A DNA stretch of 35,461 nt from Clostridiaceae bacterium. Lineage in GTDB: Bacteria; Bacillota; Clostridia; Acetivibrionales; DULL01. The stretch is taken from contig DULL01000107.1 of the NCBI GenBank assembly GCA_012840395.1, positions 1 to 35,461 on the forward strand, in the 5' to 3' direction. The notes beneath the pieces were generated by a model. The model saw only the letters and a list, made by a program, of their open reading frames with translations, had not been told where the DNA came from and made no database searches. Made by a program: the position numbers and the translations under genes. This document shows, one piece after another, positions 18,069 through 26,316 of this stretch. The stretch's first letter is position 1, and the number at the start of each line of letters is the position of its first letter.

Positions 18069-18095
18069 GAAGCACAAGAACCGTCCCTATGCTTC
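18069..18095. repeat. Dispersed clostridial hairpin repeat, second copy
   Basis: This 27-base unit with stem GAAGCA/TGCTTC and core AGAACCGTCCCT matches 460-486 at 24 of 27 positions. It overlaps the last codons and the TAG stop of the amidohydrolase gene. On the minus strand the hairpin is followed by TGTTTTCG, which gives weak terminator character. Confidence 0.65.
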
Positions 18096-19118
18096 TATTA
18101 TCTTCTTAGCATTATTATACATAATATCCTCAATATCACTTCTGCTAAGGCCTAAATCAATTGCCGCCCTCTTGAAAGCATGTAGTATCTCATACATGAA
18201 AAAAGTAAACGTATCGGCCTCAGGTCCTTCAACACCTCTCAGATGTGGGTCTTGAGATTCATCGCCATACAGTCCCTTAGGAACCAGGTTAATATAAGTA
18301 CCATTTTCAACTATTCTCTTCATTCTCATTTTACATATGGGAGCGTCACTACCGAACAATACTCTCTTAGGTCCGAAGGTTTCAATTGCTTGTTGTATAA
18401 TATTCTTATTAGTATTTGCAGAAAAATCAAAATAAAGATTTTTTGTAACTGAAAGAACTTCGAAGGCATCTCCCACATCGCTGTCAGCATAAGCTCTTCC
18501 GATGTGTGCAACTATAACTTTTGCATTAGGGTATTTTTCATCTATTTCCAGTAACTGAGCAAGATTAACTTTGTCTTTTAATCTTTGATTCCTTGGTATA
18601 TGAAGCATAATAATCCAACCATTTTTATTTGCAGCTTCAAATTGATATTTAGGAAAGAAGTCAAAGATTCTTATTTCTTTTTCTGGTATATATTCAGGTG
18701 CTAATGTAAGATAAGACTTAAGCCCTAGAAAATTTCCTTCCTTTAAGTTTGCCTCCAGTTCTTCCGGAGTTTCTTCAGGTCTGGAAAAATAAAGAGCCGG
18801 GAAACCATATTCCCTGGAAACTTCTGCAACGTAGTCATTATTCTTCTTAAAATCCTGACCGCGCCTAATACTTGCAAACATTAAAGGAGTGACCTCTTTA
18901 TCAGGAAACATAAGTTTATACATTTCCTGTATCTGCTCTCCGGTATTCTCCGGTGCCACCAACGAAGGCCATACAACTGTGCGCTTTATTTCTACCGGTA
19001 CCCTGTACTTTAATGTATGTACATGAGTATGTATGTCAATTATTTTACCCGGTAAAAAATCCTTGAGCTCTTTTTCATAGAAAATTCTATCAACTTCTTT
19101 AATTTCAAAAGTACTCAT
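18087..19118 (-). CDS. Metal-dependent amidohydrolase-2 family protein (TIM barrel)
   Basis: A 343-residue TIM-barrel metallohydrolase with the amidohydrolase-2 (PF04909) pattern: DIHTHVH near the N-terminus, MLHIPR and VAHIGRAYAD in mid-protein, and the conserved late aspartate in LFGSDAP. Members include hydrolases and non-oxidative decarboxylases such as ACMSD and gamma-resorcylate decarboxylase. The ATG at 19116-19118 is chosen because GAGAGG lies seven bases upstream; the GTG and ATG further out sit on or before that site. It has its own promoter and converges on the ROK gene, ending inside a hairpin repeat. It may belong functionally to the glycyl radical enzyme island, but adjacency is the only evidence. 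Confidence 0.85.
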   Translation of the reverse strand: MSTFEIKEVDRIFYEKELKDFLPGKIIDIHTHVHTLKYRVPVEIKRTVVWPSLVAPENTGEQIQEMYKLMFPDKEVTPLMFASIRRGQDFKKNNDYVAEVSREYGFPALYFSRPEETPEELEANLKEGNFLGLKSYLTLAPEYIPEKEIRIFDFFPKYQFEAANKNGWIIMLHIPRNQRLKDKVNLAQLLEIDEKYPNAKVIVAHIGRAYADSDVGDAFEVLSVTKNLYFDFSANTNKNIIQQAIETFGPKRVLFGSDAPICKMRMKRIVENGTYINLVPKGLYGDESQDPHLRGVEGPEADTFTFFMYEILHAFKRAAIDLGLSRSDIEDIMYNNAKKIIEA

Positions 19119-19222
19119 TTTCATTCCTCTCTTCACTTTCTAAAATTTTTTGCAAATACTAACTGGTGCTTTAGTAAATATTAAACTAATCAAAAAATCA
19201 TGGATACTGTCATTCCAATATT

Positions 19223-19251
19223 ATAATATTTCTTATTATTATTTTTGTCAA
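19223..19251 (-). promoter_or_regulatory. Promoter candidate for the amidohydrolase gene
   Basis: On the minus strand TTGACA-like TTGACA (19251-19246) and TATTAT (19228-19223) are separated by 17 bases. It lies about 105 bases before the ATG at 19118. Confidence 0.5.
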
Positions 19252-19272
19252 ATTATCAACAATATCTCCTCA

Positions 19273-19300
19273 TTGACAGTTTCAGATTCTTTAATATAAA
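19273..19300 (+). promoter_or_regulatory. Promoter candidate for prfC
   Basis: TTGACA (19273-19278) and TATAAA (19295-19300) are 16 bases apart, followed after about 33 bases by the prfC ATG with GGAGAGG before it. It is back to back with the amidohydrolase promoter, 22 bases away. Confidence 0.6.
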
Positions 19301-19333
19301 ATATAGGAATGAATTTTACGGAGAGGGCGAATA

Positions 19334-20956
19334 ATGAAAGACATAAATAACATTATAGCTAAAGAAGTAACAAGAAGAAGAACTTTTGCAATAATATCTC
19401 ATCCGGACGCCGGTAAAACTACATTAACAGAAAAATTGCTGCTTTATGGTGGTGCCATAAGGCTGGCAGGAACAGTTAAGTCTAGAAAAGCCAATAAATT
19501 TGCAGTATCCGACTGGATGGAAATAGAAAAGCAGAGAGGAATTTCTGTTACCTCCAGTGTGCTTCAATTTGAATATAACGGTTATTGTATTAATATATTG
19601 GATACTCCGGGCCACCAGGATTTCAGTGAGGATACTTACCGTACTCTCATGGCGGCAGACAGTGCTGTTATGCTTATAGACGGAGCAAAGGGTATTGAGG
19701 AGCAGACCATCAAATTATTCCATGTCTGCAAAATGAGAGGTATACCCATTTTTACTTTTATCAATAAAATGGACAGAGCAAGCAAGGATCCTTTTGAATT
19801 AATTGAAGAAATCGAACAGGTTCTGGGAATTAAGTCATACCCTATGAACTGGCCTATAGGTACCGATGGTGACTTTAAAGGAGTCTATAACAGAAAAAAA
19901 TCCCATATTGAACTTTTTCACGGAGGAAACCATGGCCAGTCATTGGTTGAATCTACCATTGGAACTGTAGATGATCCGGTATTTGCAGAGCTATTAGGAG
20001 AGCATTATCATAAAAAGCTCTGTAATGATATTGAACTTCTTGACATTGCTGGAGATGAATTCGATAAAAATAGCATTCTTAAAGGAGAATTAACACCTAT
20101 TTTCTTTGGAAGTGCAATAACCAATTTCGGAGTTGAACCATTTTTGGCTGAGTTCCTGCAATTGGCTCCATGTCCTGGAAGCAGGCCTTCATCTGCGGGT
20201 ATTGTTGAGCCTGATGATAACAAATTTACAGGTTTTGTTTTTAAGATCCAGGCCAATATGAATCCTGCACATAGGGACAGGATTTCATTTATAAGAATAT
20301 GTTCAGGACAATTTAAGCGCGGTATGGAAGTATTCCATGTGCAGTCCGGCAAGAAAATAAGGCTGTCCCAGCCACAACAGTTTATGGCTCAGGAAAGAAC
20401 CATCGTGGAAGAAGCATATCCCGGAGATATTATTGGTATTTATGATCCTGGTATTTTCGGAATCGGAGATACTCTTTCGGAAGAAAAGGCAGATTTGCTT
20501 TTTGAAGATATTCCAGCCTTCCCTCCGGAACATTTTGCACGGGTTGCAGCAAAAGATTCAATGAAGAGAAAACAGTTTGAAAAAGGAATACTTCAATTAT
20601 CCCAGGAAGGTGCCATTCAGGTATTTAGACAAATTGATATTGGTGTTGATGTTTTTATAATTGGCGTTGTAGGTGTCCTTCAATTTGATGTTTTGGAATA
20701 CAGGCTTAAATATGAATATGGTGTGGATTTAAGGATACAGCAGTTACCATTCAGGTTTGCCAGGTGGATTTTAAATGAAAATATTGATCCAGACAATCTT
20801 AATCTGACAAGTTCAACTATGATTGTTGAAGATCGTTCTAACAGAAAAGTGCTCCTATTCGAAAATGACTGGTCAATACAATGGGCAATAGAACGCAATA
20901 AAGGACTTTCCCTTGCAGATATTGCACCTGGCAGATATGTCCAGCTTAAATTTTAA
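19334..20956 (+). CDS. prfC: Peptide chain release factor 3
   Basis: A translational GTPase of 540 residues that recycles RF1 and RF2 from the ribosome after peptide release. The GTP-binding motifs are SHPDAGKTT (G1), the switch region KQRGISVTSS, DTPGHQDF (G3) and NKMDR (G4). The RF3-specific region that follows includes GVVGVLQFDVLEYRLKYEYGV near the C-terminus. Length matches the family (about 525-540). It is transcribed alone. Its last 11 bases overlap the end of the convergent pgsA gene. Confidence 0.96.
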   Translation: MKDINNIIAKEVTRRRTFAIISHPDAGKTTLTEKLLLYGGAIRLAGTVKSRKANKFAVSDWMEIEKQRGISVTSSVLQFEYNGYCINILDTPGHQDFSEDTYRTLMAADSAVMLIDGAKGIEEQTIKLFHVCKMRGIPIFTFINKMDRASKDPFELIEEIEQVLGIKSYPMNWPIGTDGDFKGVYNRKKSHIELFHGGNHGQSLVESTIGTVDDPVFAELLGEHYHKKLCNDIELLDIAGDEFDKNSILKGELTPIFFGSAITNFGVEPFLAEFLQLAPCPGSRPSSAGIVEPDDNKFTGFVFKIQANMNPAHRDRISFIRICSGQFKRGMEVFHVQSGKKIRLSQPQQFMAQERTIVEEAYPGDIIGIYDPGIFGIGDTLSEEKADLLFEDIPAFPPEHFARVAAKDSMKRKQFEKGILQLSQEGAIQVFRQIDIGVDVFIIGVVGVLQFDVLEYRLKYEYGVDLRIQQLPFRFARWILNENIDPDNLNLTSSTMIVEDRSNRKVLLFENDWSIQWAIERNKGLSLADIAPGRYVQLKF

Positions 20957-21464
20957 CATTGTTGTAGCTAATCTTAAAATATGAAATAACATAATTGATA
21001 AAGGCAAAAATAGTAAATGCAAAAGCTGCTATAATCAGATAATTACTGTAAGGCATATCCAGCATTATCATAATTATTGCAATAAAAAAAACAAATGTGG
21101 CCAGTTTTCCATACCAATTGGCAGATACAACGTATTTTTTCTTCTTTAATAGTATAATACTTCCTATTCCCATCATAATTTCTTTTAAGATAACAGTTAT
21201 TAAAATAAACAATGGAATATATCCCTGAATGGTCAGAATAATAAGAGCTGCTATCTGCATCAGTTTATCTGCCAAAGGATCTGCCAGTTTCCCCCAGGAT
21301 GTTACCAGGTTGAACCTTCTTGCAATATAACCGTCCAGTATGTCTGTTAATCCGCTTAATGCAAAAAGCAAAATTGCTATTTTATAACTCTCTATGTAAA
21401 GAAAATAGGCAAAAGAAGGTATCAAAAGCAATCTTATAGCAGTTAAAATATTTGGAACATTCAT
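20946..21464 (-). CDS. pgsA: CDP-diacylglycerol-glycerol-3-phosphate 3-phosphatidyltransferase
   Basis: An inner-membrane enzyme for the committed step of phosphatidylglycerol synthesis. The 172-residue protein has the full CDP-alcohol phosphotransferase motif: Asp41-x2-Asp44-Gly45-x2-Ala48-Arg49, then Gly58, Asp62 and Asp66. It also has about five hydrophobic segments and the typical start MNVPNILTAIRLLLIP. The GGTGG/GAGA region before the ATG serves as ribosome binding site. It converges on prfC with an 11-base overlap of the coding ends and no terminator between. Other CDP-alcohol transferases are possible, but the N-terminus and size fit PgsA best. Confidence 0.9.
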   Translation of the reverse strand: MNVPNILTAIRLLLIPSFAYFLYIESYKIAILLFALSGLTDILDGYIARRFNLVTSWGKLADPLADKLMQIAALIILTIQGYIPLFILITVILKEIMMGIGSIILLKKKKYVVSANWYGKLATFVFFIAIIMIMLDMPYSNYLIIAAFAFTIFAFINYVISYFKISYNNVKI

Positions 21465-21489
21465 TTCTCCACCACCAAGTTATTCTAAT

Positions 21490-21523
21490 TAAAATAATAA
21501 ACCCGTGTGATGCTTACACGGGG
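21490..21523 (-). terminator. Terminator of the DUF2007-like gene
   Basis: On the minus strand CCCGTGT (21523-21517 region) pairs with ACACGGG (21508-21502 region), followed by TTTATTATTTT. It lies between the small gene and pgsA. Confidence 0.7.
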
Positions 21524-21555
21524 CATACAATTATTTAAGCTCCAGGAGAAAAGGG

Positions 21556-21753
21556 TTAGAAACCTTTTTCTATAATAATGCTGTGGGCTTCCTCAACCTC
21601 TGTTTCAGGAACCAATACTTCAAAATAATTATCGTTATTCTCATGGTTCTTACTAATCGGTCTAAGTTTAACCAGAATGCCTTCCTTCGTAAGCATATCC
21701 TGCAACTTGGCAGCTGTTTCCTTACCTTGTGCCATATACACAACTGTCCACAT
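21556..21753 (-). CDS. Small DUF2007-like protein
   Basis: A 65-residue cytoplasmic protein. The text MWTVVYMAQGKETAAKLQDM, then LTKEGILVKLRPIS, and the end EVLVPETEVEEAHSIIIEKG fits the small ferredoxin-like-fold family (DUF2007-like) often found near dnaE in Clostridia. In databases it is sometimes mislabelled as glutamate decarboxylase. GGGG lies nine bases before the ATG, and a clear terminator follows. It sits between dnaE and pgsA, all on the minus strand. The molecular role is unknown; a regulatory or ligand-sensing role has been proposed for such domains. Confidence 0.72.
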   Translation of the reverse strand: MWTVVYMAQGKETAAKLQDMLTKEGILVKLRPISKNHENNDNYFEVLVPETEVEEAHSIIIEKGF

Positions 21754-21819
21754 AAAAACACGCCCCTTTATTATTTATTACCCTAACTGAATCCAACAAT
21801 GGCAACAAAGATCATAAAT

Positions 21820-21861
21820 TAAGAAAAACCATCTAGCCTAACTATATATTATTCCAGGCTA
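21820..21861 (-). terminator. Weak terminator after dnaE
   Basis: TAGCCT (21834-21839) and AGGCTA (21856-21861) form a six-base stem. On the minus strand it is followed by GATGGTTTTTCTTAATTT. It is about 54 bases past the dnaE stop. The stem is short, so efficiency is uncertain. Confidence 0.4.
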
Positions 21862-21914
21862 AAAATCAATATAAAATTTAGTAAACAGTGGCATTTCAGC
21901 TATTTAACCCTTTA

Positions 21915-24900
21915 TTACCTTGATAGTTTACATAACTTAACATTATCCTTGCCAAAACGCCGTTCCAGCTCTTCAATCAGGCATTTATTCAAATCAACCC
22001 AATATTCTCTTCCTAGAAGTTTTTTCTTATTATCTTTTACATCATAAAAACATACTGGTATATTACCTTCAAAAAATCTAAATAATGATTTTGTTGAGTC
22101 CATATTATTAATTTTATCAAAATCATTTACCCTGATATATATTATTTTTTCAGAATCAATTTCAATATTGTTATCTGCAGCTTTTATTCCATTACACTTA
22201 TTATCTGCCTCATTTTCTTCTACAGTTTTCCGTAAAGGCATTACCTCTTCACAAATTATCTTGGGTTCTTCCTCTTCTTTAATACTCACCCTGCCTTTAA
22301 TCAATACAATATTATCTTCTTTAATGAGAGAGGAATATTTATTTAACACCGTAGGAAAAACTATTACCTCCAGACTGCCATATAAATCCTCAAGATTAAC
22401 GAAAGCCATTAAATTATTATTTTTAGTAGTTTTAGTTTTCTTTTCAGTTATTATTCCTCCAACAATAACATTAATTCCATCTTTTACACCTGATGCATTA
22501 TCCATGTCAAATTCCTCATTGTCTGGTGATAATGAGTTAATATTCATACTTGAAAAAGTGGTAAGCCTGTTAAGCTCAGATTCATATTCACTTAAAGGAT
22601 GCCCAGATACATATAGTCCAAGCATATCCTTTTCCATTGACAGAAGCACCTTTTTAGGATATTCAGGAATATCGGGAAATATTTCCGGCATTGTTATTTC
22701 TTCTTTAATACTACCAGGAAAATCGAATAATGAAAGCTGTCCTTCCATATTCATCTTGATTGAATTTTGAATCCCATCCATTATTTTTTCATAAGCATTG
22801 ATAAGCTTGGACCTGTATACTCCCATGGAATCAAAAGCTCCAGCCCTTATCATGGATTCAATGCACCGCTTATTTATGTCCTTACCTCCCATCCTCTCAC
22901 AAAAGTCAGTGAAATTCTTAAATTTGCCTCCCCTTTTTCGTTCATCAATTATTTCCTTTATTGCGTTCTCACCAACATTTTTTATAGCAGCAAGGCCAAA
23001 TCTTATTTTCCCATTTACAACCGTAAATTTGGTAAGACTTTCATTTATATCAGGAGGAAGAACTTCAATATTCATTGCCTTACACTCATGTACATAGTGG
23101 GATACCTTGTCACTGCTTCCAAGGAAACTGTTCAGCAGAGCCGCCATAAATTCAACAGGATAGTAATATTTCAGCCAGGCGGTCTGATATGCAATTACAG
23201 CATATGCAGCCGCATGGGATTTGTTAAAAGCATAACTGGCAAAATCCAACATTTCATCAAATATCTTATTGGCTTTCTCTTCACTGAGACCTTTGTTTAA
23301 CGCTCCGCAAACAATATAGTTTCCCTTCTCATCTTTAATGCCATAGATAAAGTTATGCCTTTCCTGTTTCATTACATCCATTTTTTTCTTTGCCATGGCT
23401 CTTCTGACAAGATCGGAACGGCCCAGGGAATAACCTCCCAACTCACGGACTATCTGCATTACCTGTTCCTGGTACACCATACAACCATAAGTAACGTCCA
23501 GTATTTTTTTCAGAATTGGATGATCATATTCTATATTTCCGGGATTGCTTTTATTCTTAATATATCTGGGAATCTGATCCATAGGACCCGGCCGGTACAA
23601 GGATATTCCGGCAATAATATCTTCCAGGGATGCCGGTTTCAATTCTTTTATAAATTGTGTCATTCCTGCACTTTCCAACTGGAATAATCCTGCCGTTTTC
23701 CCATCCCCTATCATTTTATATACAGAAGGGTCATCAGTATTAATTTTTTCTATATCTATTTCAATATCATGGTTAATCTTTATTAATTCAACAGCATCTC
23801 TGATTACTGTAAGAGTCCTGAGGCCGAGGAAATCCATTTTCAAAAGGCCTAACTCCTCCAAATGGCCCATGGGAAATTGTGTAGTAATAATATCATCATT
23901 TTTTTGAAGAGGTACATATTCAGTAATAGGATCTTTAGATATTACAACACCGGCTGCGTGAGTAGATGCATGCCTTGGCATACCTTCCAGAAGCCTTGCA
24001 GTATCAATAAGCTCCTTAACTCTCATGTCATCTTCATACAAATTCTTCAATTCGGGATTTATCTCCAATGCCTTATCAATATTCATCCCGATTTGAAAGG
24101 GTATCATTTTTGCTACAATATCTACATCGCCGTAGGGCATGCCAAGAGCCCGTCCAACGTCTCTTATGGCAGCTCTTGCAGCCATTGTTCCGAAAGTTAT
24201 TATTTGTGCGACCCTTTCTTTACCATATTTTCTTATAACATAATCAATAACTTCCTGTCTTCTTTCAAAGCAGAAATCAATATCTATATCCGGCATGCTT
24301 ACTCTTTCGGGGTTAAGAAATCTTTCAAAAATGAGGTTATAACGTAAAGGATCAATATTTGTTATTCCAAGACAGTAGGCTGCCAGGCTTCCTGCAGCTG
24401 AACCCCTCCCAGGTCCTACCATAATGCCGTTATCTTTTGCATATTTTATAAAATCCCATACTATTAGAAAATAATCTACATATCCCATGTCCCGAATTAC
24501 AGATAGTTCATATTCAAGACGGTCTATCTTCTCTTGATCACATTCTTCACCATAAATCCTTCTAAGCCCTTCATAACATAATGACCTTAGATAATCAAAG
24601 GCTTCAGTTCCTTCAGGCACTTGGTATAACGGTAAATGAAGTTTATGGAATTCTAATTCCACATTACACATATCAGCTACTGTAACAGTATTATTGATAG
24701 CTTCAGGGAAATTTTTAAAAACTTCAGCCATTTCATCGGGTGATTTTAAATACACTTCATTGGTCTCAAATCTCATCCTGTCTTCATCATTAATGCTTTT
24801 TCCTGTTTGTATGCACAAGAGTATTTCATGGGCTTTTGCATCTGAACGGTTTAGAAAATGAACATCGTTTGTTGCAATTAATGGTATTCCTGTTTCCCGG

Positions 24901-25481
24901 CTCAATTTTATAATACCTTGATTTGCCAGGTTTTGATTTTCAATGCCATTCATCTGCATTTCCAGATAGAAATTACCCTCTCCAAAAATACTGTTGTATC
25001 TTATTGCAATCTCCTTTGCCTTATCATAATTGCCCTGAATAATGAATCGGGGTATATCTCCGGAGAGGCACGCGCTAAGGGCAATGATTCCATCACTATA
25101 CTTCTCCAGAATCTCCATATCAATTCTCGGTTTATAATAAAAGCCCTCCAGAAAGCCTGCAGAAACAATTTTCATCAGGTTCTTATATCCTGTATTGTTT
25201 TTTGCGAGCAAAACCAAATGTCCCTGTTCTGAGTCCAGACCAGGTTCCCTGTCAAACCTGCTTCTTCTTGCTGTATAAACTTCGCACCCAAGGATAGGCT
25301 TTATCCCCTCTTTAATTGCTTCTTTATAAAAATCTATGACACCATACATAACACCATGGTCTGTAATGGCGATGCTTTTCATACCTAATTCCTTGGTCCT
25401 CTTTATTAACTCAGCAATTCTGCCGGCACCGTCAAGGAGACTGTATTGCGTATGCACATGCAAATGGACAAAATCCTGCAG
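21915..25481 (-). CDS. dnaE: DNA polymerase III alpha subunit (DnaE1 type), probable CTG start
   Basis: A replicative polymerase subunit of about 1,188 residues. It has the N-terminal PHP domain (HLHVHTQYSLLDG, ITDHGVMYG), the polymerase core with GPGRGSAAGSLAAY and MPDIDIDFCFERR, the helix-hairpin-helix region, and a C-terminal OB fold (VNLEDLYGSLEVIVFP). The frame opens right after a TAG at 25482-25484. The conserved QDFVHLHVHT sequence lies before the first usual start codon, a TTG at 25461-25463. A CTG at 25479-25481 lies nine bases after GGAGG and would keep the whole conserved N-terminus, so I take it as the start. The leader contains a long palindrome and an extended -10 promoter. The gene is complete apart from this unusual start. 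Confidence 0.95.
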   Translation of the reverse strand: MQDFVHLHVHTQYSLLDGAGRIAELIKRTKELGMKSIAITDHGVMYGVIDFYKEAIKEGIKPILGCEVYTARRSRFDREPGLDSEQGHLVLLAKNNTGYKNLMKIVSAGFLEGFYYKPRIDMEILEKYSDGIIALSACLSGDIPRFIIQGNYDKAKEIAIRYNSIFGEGNFYLEMQMNGIENQNLANQGIIKLSRETGIPLIATNDVHFLNRSDAKAHEILLCIQTGKSINDEDRMRFETNEVYLKSPDEMAEVFKNFPEAINNTVTVADMCNVELEFHKLHLPLYQVPEGTEAFDYLRSLCYEGLRRIYGEECDQEKIDRLEYELSVIRDMGYVDYFLIVWDFIKYAKDNGIMVGPGRGSAAGSLAAYCLGITNIDPLRYNLIFERFLNPERVSMPDIDIDFCFERRQEVIDYVIRKYGKERVAQIITFGTMAARAAIRDVGRALGMPYGDVDIVAKMIPFQIGMNIDKALEINPELKNLYEDDMRVKELIDTARLLEGMPRHASTHAAGVVISKDPITEYVPLQKNDDIITTQFPMGHLEELGLLKMDFLGLRTLTVIRDAVELIKINHDIEIDIEKINTDDPSVYKMIGDGKTAGLFQLESAGMTQFIKELKPASLEDIIAGISLYRPGPMDQIPRYIKNKSNPGNIEYDHPILKKILDVTYGCMVYQEQVMQIVRELGGYSLGRSDLVRRAMAKKKMDVMKQERHNFIYGIKDEKGNYIVCGALNKGLSEEKANKIFDEMLDFASYAFNKSHAAAYAVIAYQTAWLKYYYPVEFMAALLNSFLGSSDKVSHYVHECKAMNIEVLPPDINESLTKFTVVNGKIRFGLAAIKNVGENAIKEIIDERKRGGKFKNFTDFCERMGGKDINKRCIESMIRAGAFDSMGVYRSKLINAYEKIMDGIQNSIKMNMEGQLSLFDFPGSIKEEITMPEIFPDIPEYPKKVLLSMEKDMLGLYVSGHPLSEYESELNRLTTFSSMNINSLSPDNEEFDMDNASGVKDGINVIVGGIITEKKTKTTKNNNLMAFVNLEDLYGSLEVIVFPTVLNKYSSLIKEDNIVLIKGRVSIKEEEEPKIICEEVMPLRKTVEENEADNKCNGIKAADNNIEIDSEKIIYIRVNDFDKINNMDSTKSLFRFFEGNIPVCFYDVKDNKKKLLGREYWVDLNKCLIEELERRFGKDNVKLCKLSR

Positions 25482-25515
25482 CTAAACCACCCTCCCTCTT
25501 GCTCAGTCCCTCTTT

Positions 25516-25670
25516 TATGGGGAAATAATCTCTGGAAGAATAATTTTCATCGACCACTAAGCAATACTTCTGAGGAAAGTGCATTTATGCCCTATCCCTA
25601 AAGACATTTCAATCAAATGCATCTTTCCGATGCTATTGAAAATTATTCTGGAAGAGACTATTTCCCCATA
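25516..25670. repeat. 155-bp imperfect palindrome in the dnaE leader
   Basis: The outer arms 25516-25549 and 25637-25670 share TATGGGGAAATA and AGAATAATTTTCA with few mismatches. Inner arms GGAAAGTGCATTT (25574-25586) and AAATGCATCTTTCC (25615-25628) pair with one bulge. The transcript from the dnaE promoter would begin at one end, so the RNA leader could fold into one long interrupted hairpin about 35 bases before the dnaE start. It may equally be a small palindromic mobile element. Confidence 0.65.
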
Positions 25671-25673
25671 TTT

Positions 25674-25682
25674 ATTATAACA
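25674..25682 (-). promoter_or_regulatory. Extended -10 promoter for dnaE
   Basis: Minus-strand TGTTATAAT matches the extended -10 consensus TGnTATAAT exactly. No good -35 is visible, which is usual for this class. Transcription would start at about 25667, inside the first arm of the palindrome. Confidence 0.5.
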
Positions 25683-25741
25683 CATTCCCTGATACCTGCA
25701 TAAAATGATATGAAATCTACAATTTAAGGAGGAAAAACCCT

Positions 25742-26311
25742 ATGCAAAATAGAGGACCATATTCTTGGGGAATTCCTATGCAGCAACAATACGGTAGAAC
25801 ACCTAATAATATACCTTTTATGATAAATCCGGAAAAATACAGTACATACCTTCCCAATTTTAGTACTATGGCTGATAATATTTACACTTATCCAAATAAT
25901 CTGCCCGGTGCCCTTGAATTAATAAAGGAAGCAGTTGTTGGTGAAACTGAAGATAGAAATCTTTATGAATTTCTGTCTATTGTTGCTCCCACCAAAGAAG
26001 AGAAAAATTTAATAAAAGGTATTATGGAAGATGAAGTAGAACATTTTGAATTATTCAGGCAAATATATTATGAACTTACAGGGCAAATGCTCCCTGCCCC
26101 TAAAGAAACCAAAATAAAAAAGCCCTCCTCTTATTGCGAAGGTATAAAAAAAGCATTAACAGGAGAGCAGAATACGTCATATAAATATGCTAAAATTCTT
26201 TTTGCCATGTCAAACAGAATTCATATGATGAAACTCGTAAAAATAATATTGGATGAACTCAGGCATGGAACTTTATTTAATTATATTTACTCAAAAAACA
26301 GGTGTAAATAA
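25742..26311 (+). CDS. Ferritin-like (rubrerythrin/CotJC-type fold) protein, possible spore-coat or stress protein
   Basis: A 189-residue protein. The first 50 residues are rich in Tyr, Pro, Asn and Gln (for example GIPMQQQYGRTPNNIPF), a composition common in spore-coat proteins. The following helical domain has the ferritin-like diiron pattern: an early Glu (EAVVGETEDRNLYEF), an ExxH in DEVEHFELF, a third helix Glu (TGEQNTSYKYA) and a final ExxH in DELRHGTLFNYI. GGAGG lies nine bases before the ATG. It is divergent from dnaE and ends five bases from the convergent pgcA. A diiron oxidase or peroxide role is possible. The coat assignment is inference from composition. Confidence 0.72.
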   Translation: MQNRGPYSWGIPMQQQYGRTPNNIPFMINPEKYSTYLPNFSTMADNIYTYPNNLPGALELIKEAVVGETEDRNLYEFLSIVAPTKEEKNLIKGIMEDEVEHFELFRQIYYELTGQMLPAPKETKIKKPSSYCEGIKKALTGEQNTSYKYAKILFAMSNRIHMMKLVKIILDELRHGTLFNYIYSKNRCK

Positions 26312-26316
26312 ATATT

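Noticed and set aside
22168-24347. Several long plus-strand frames opposite dnaE
   Set aside because: They are antisense to the clear DnaE protein, lack ribosome binding sites and show no family-like text.
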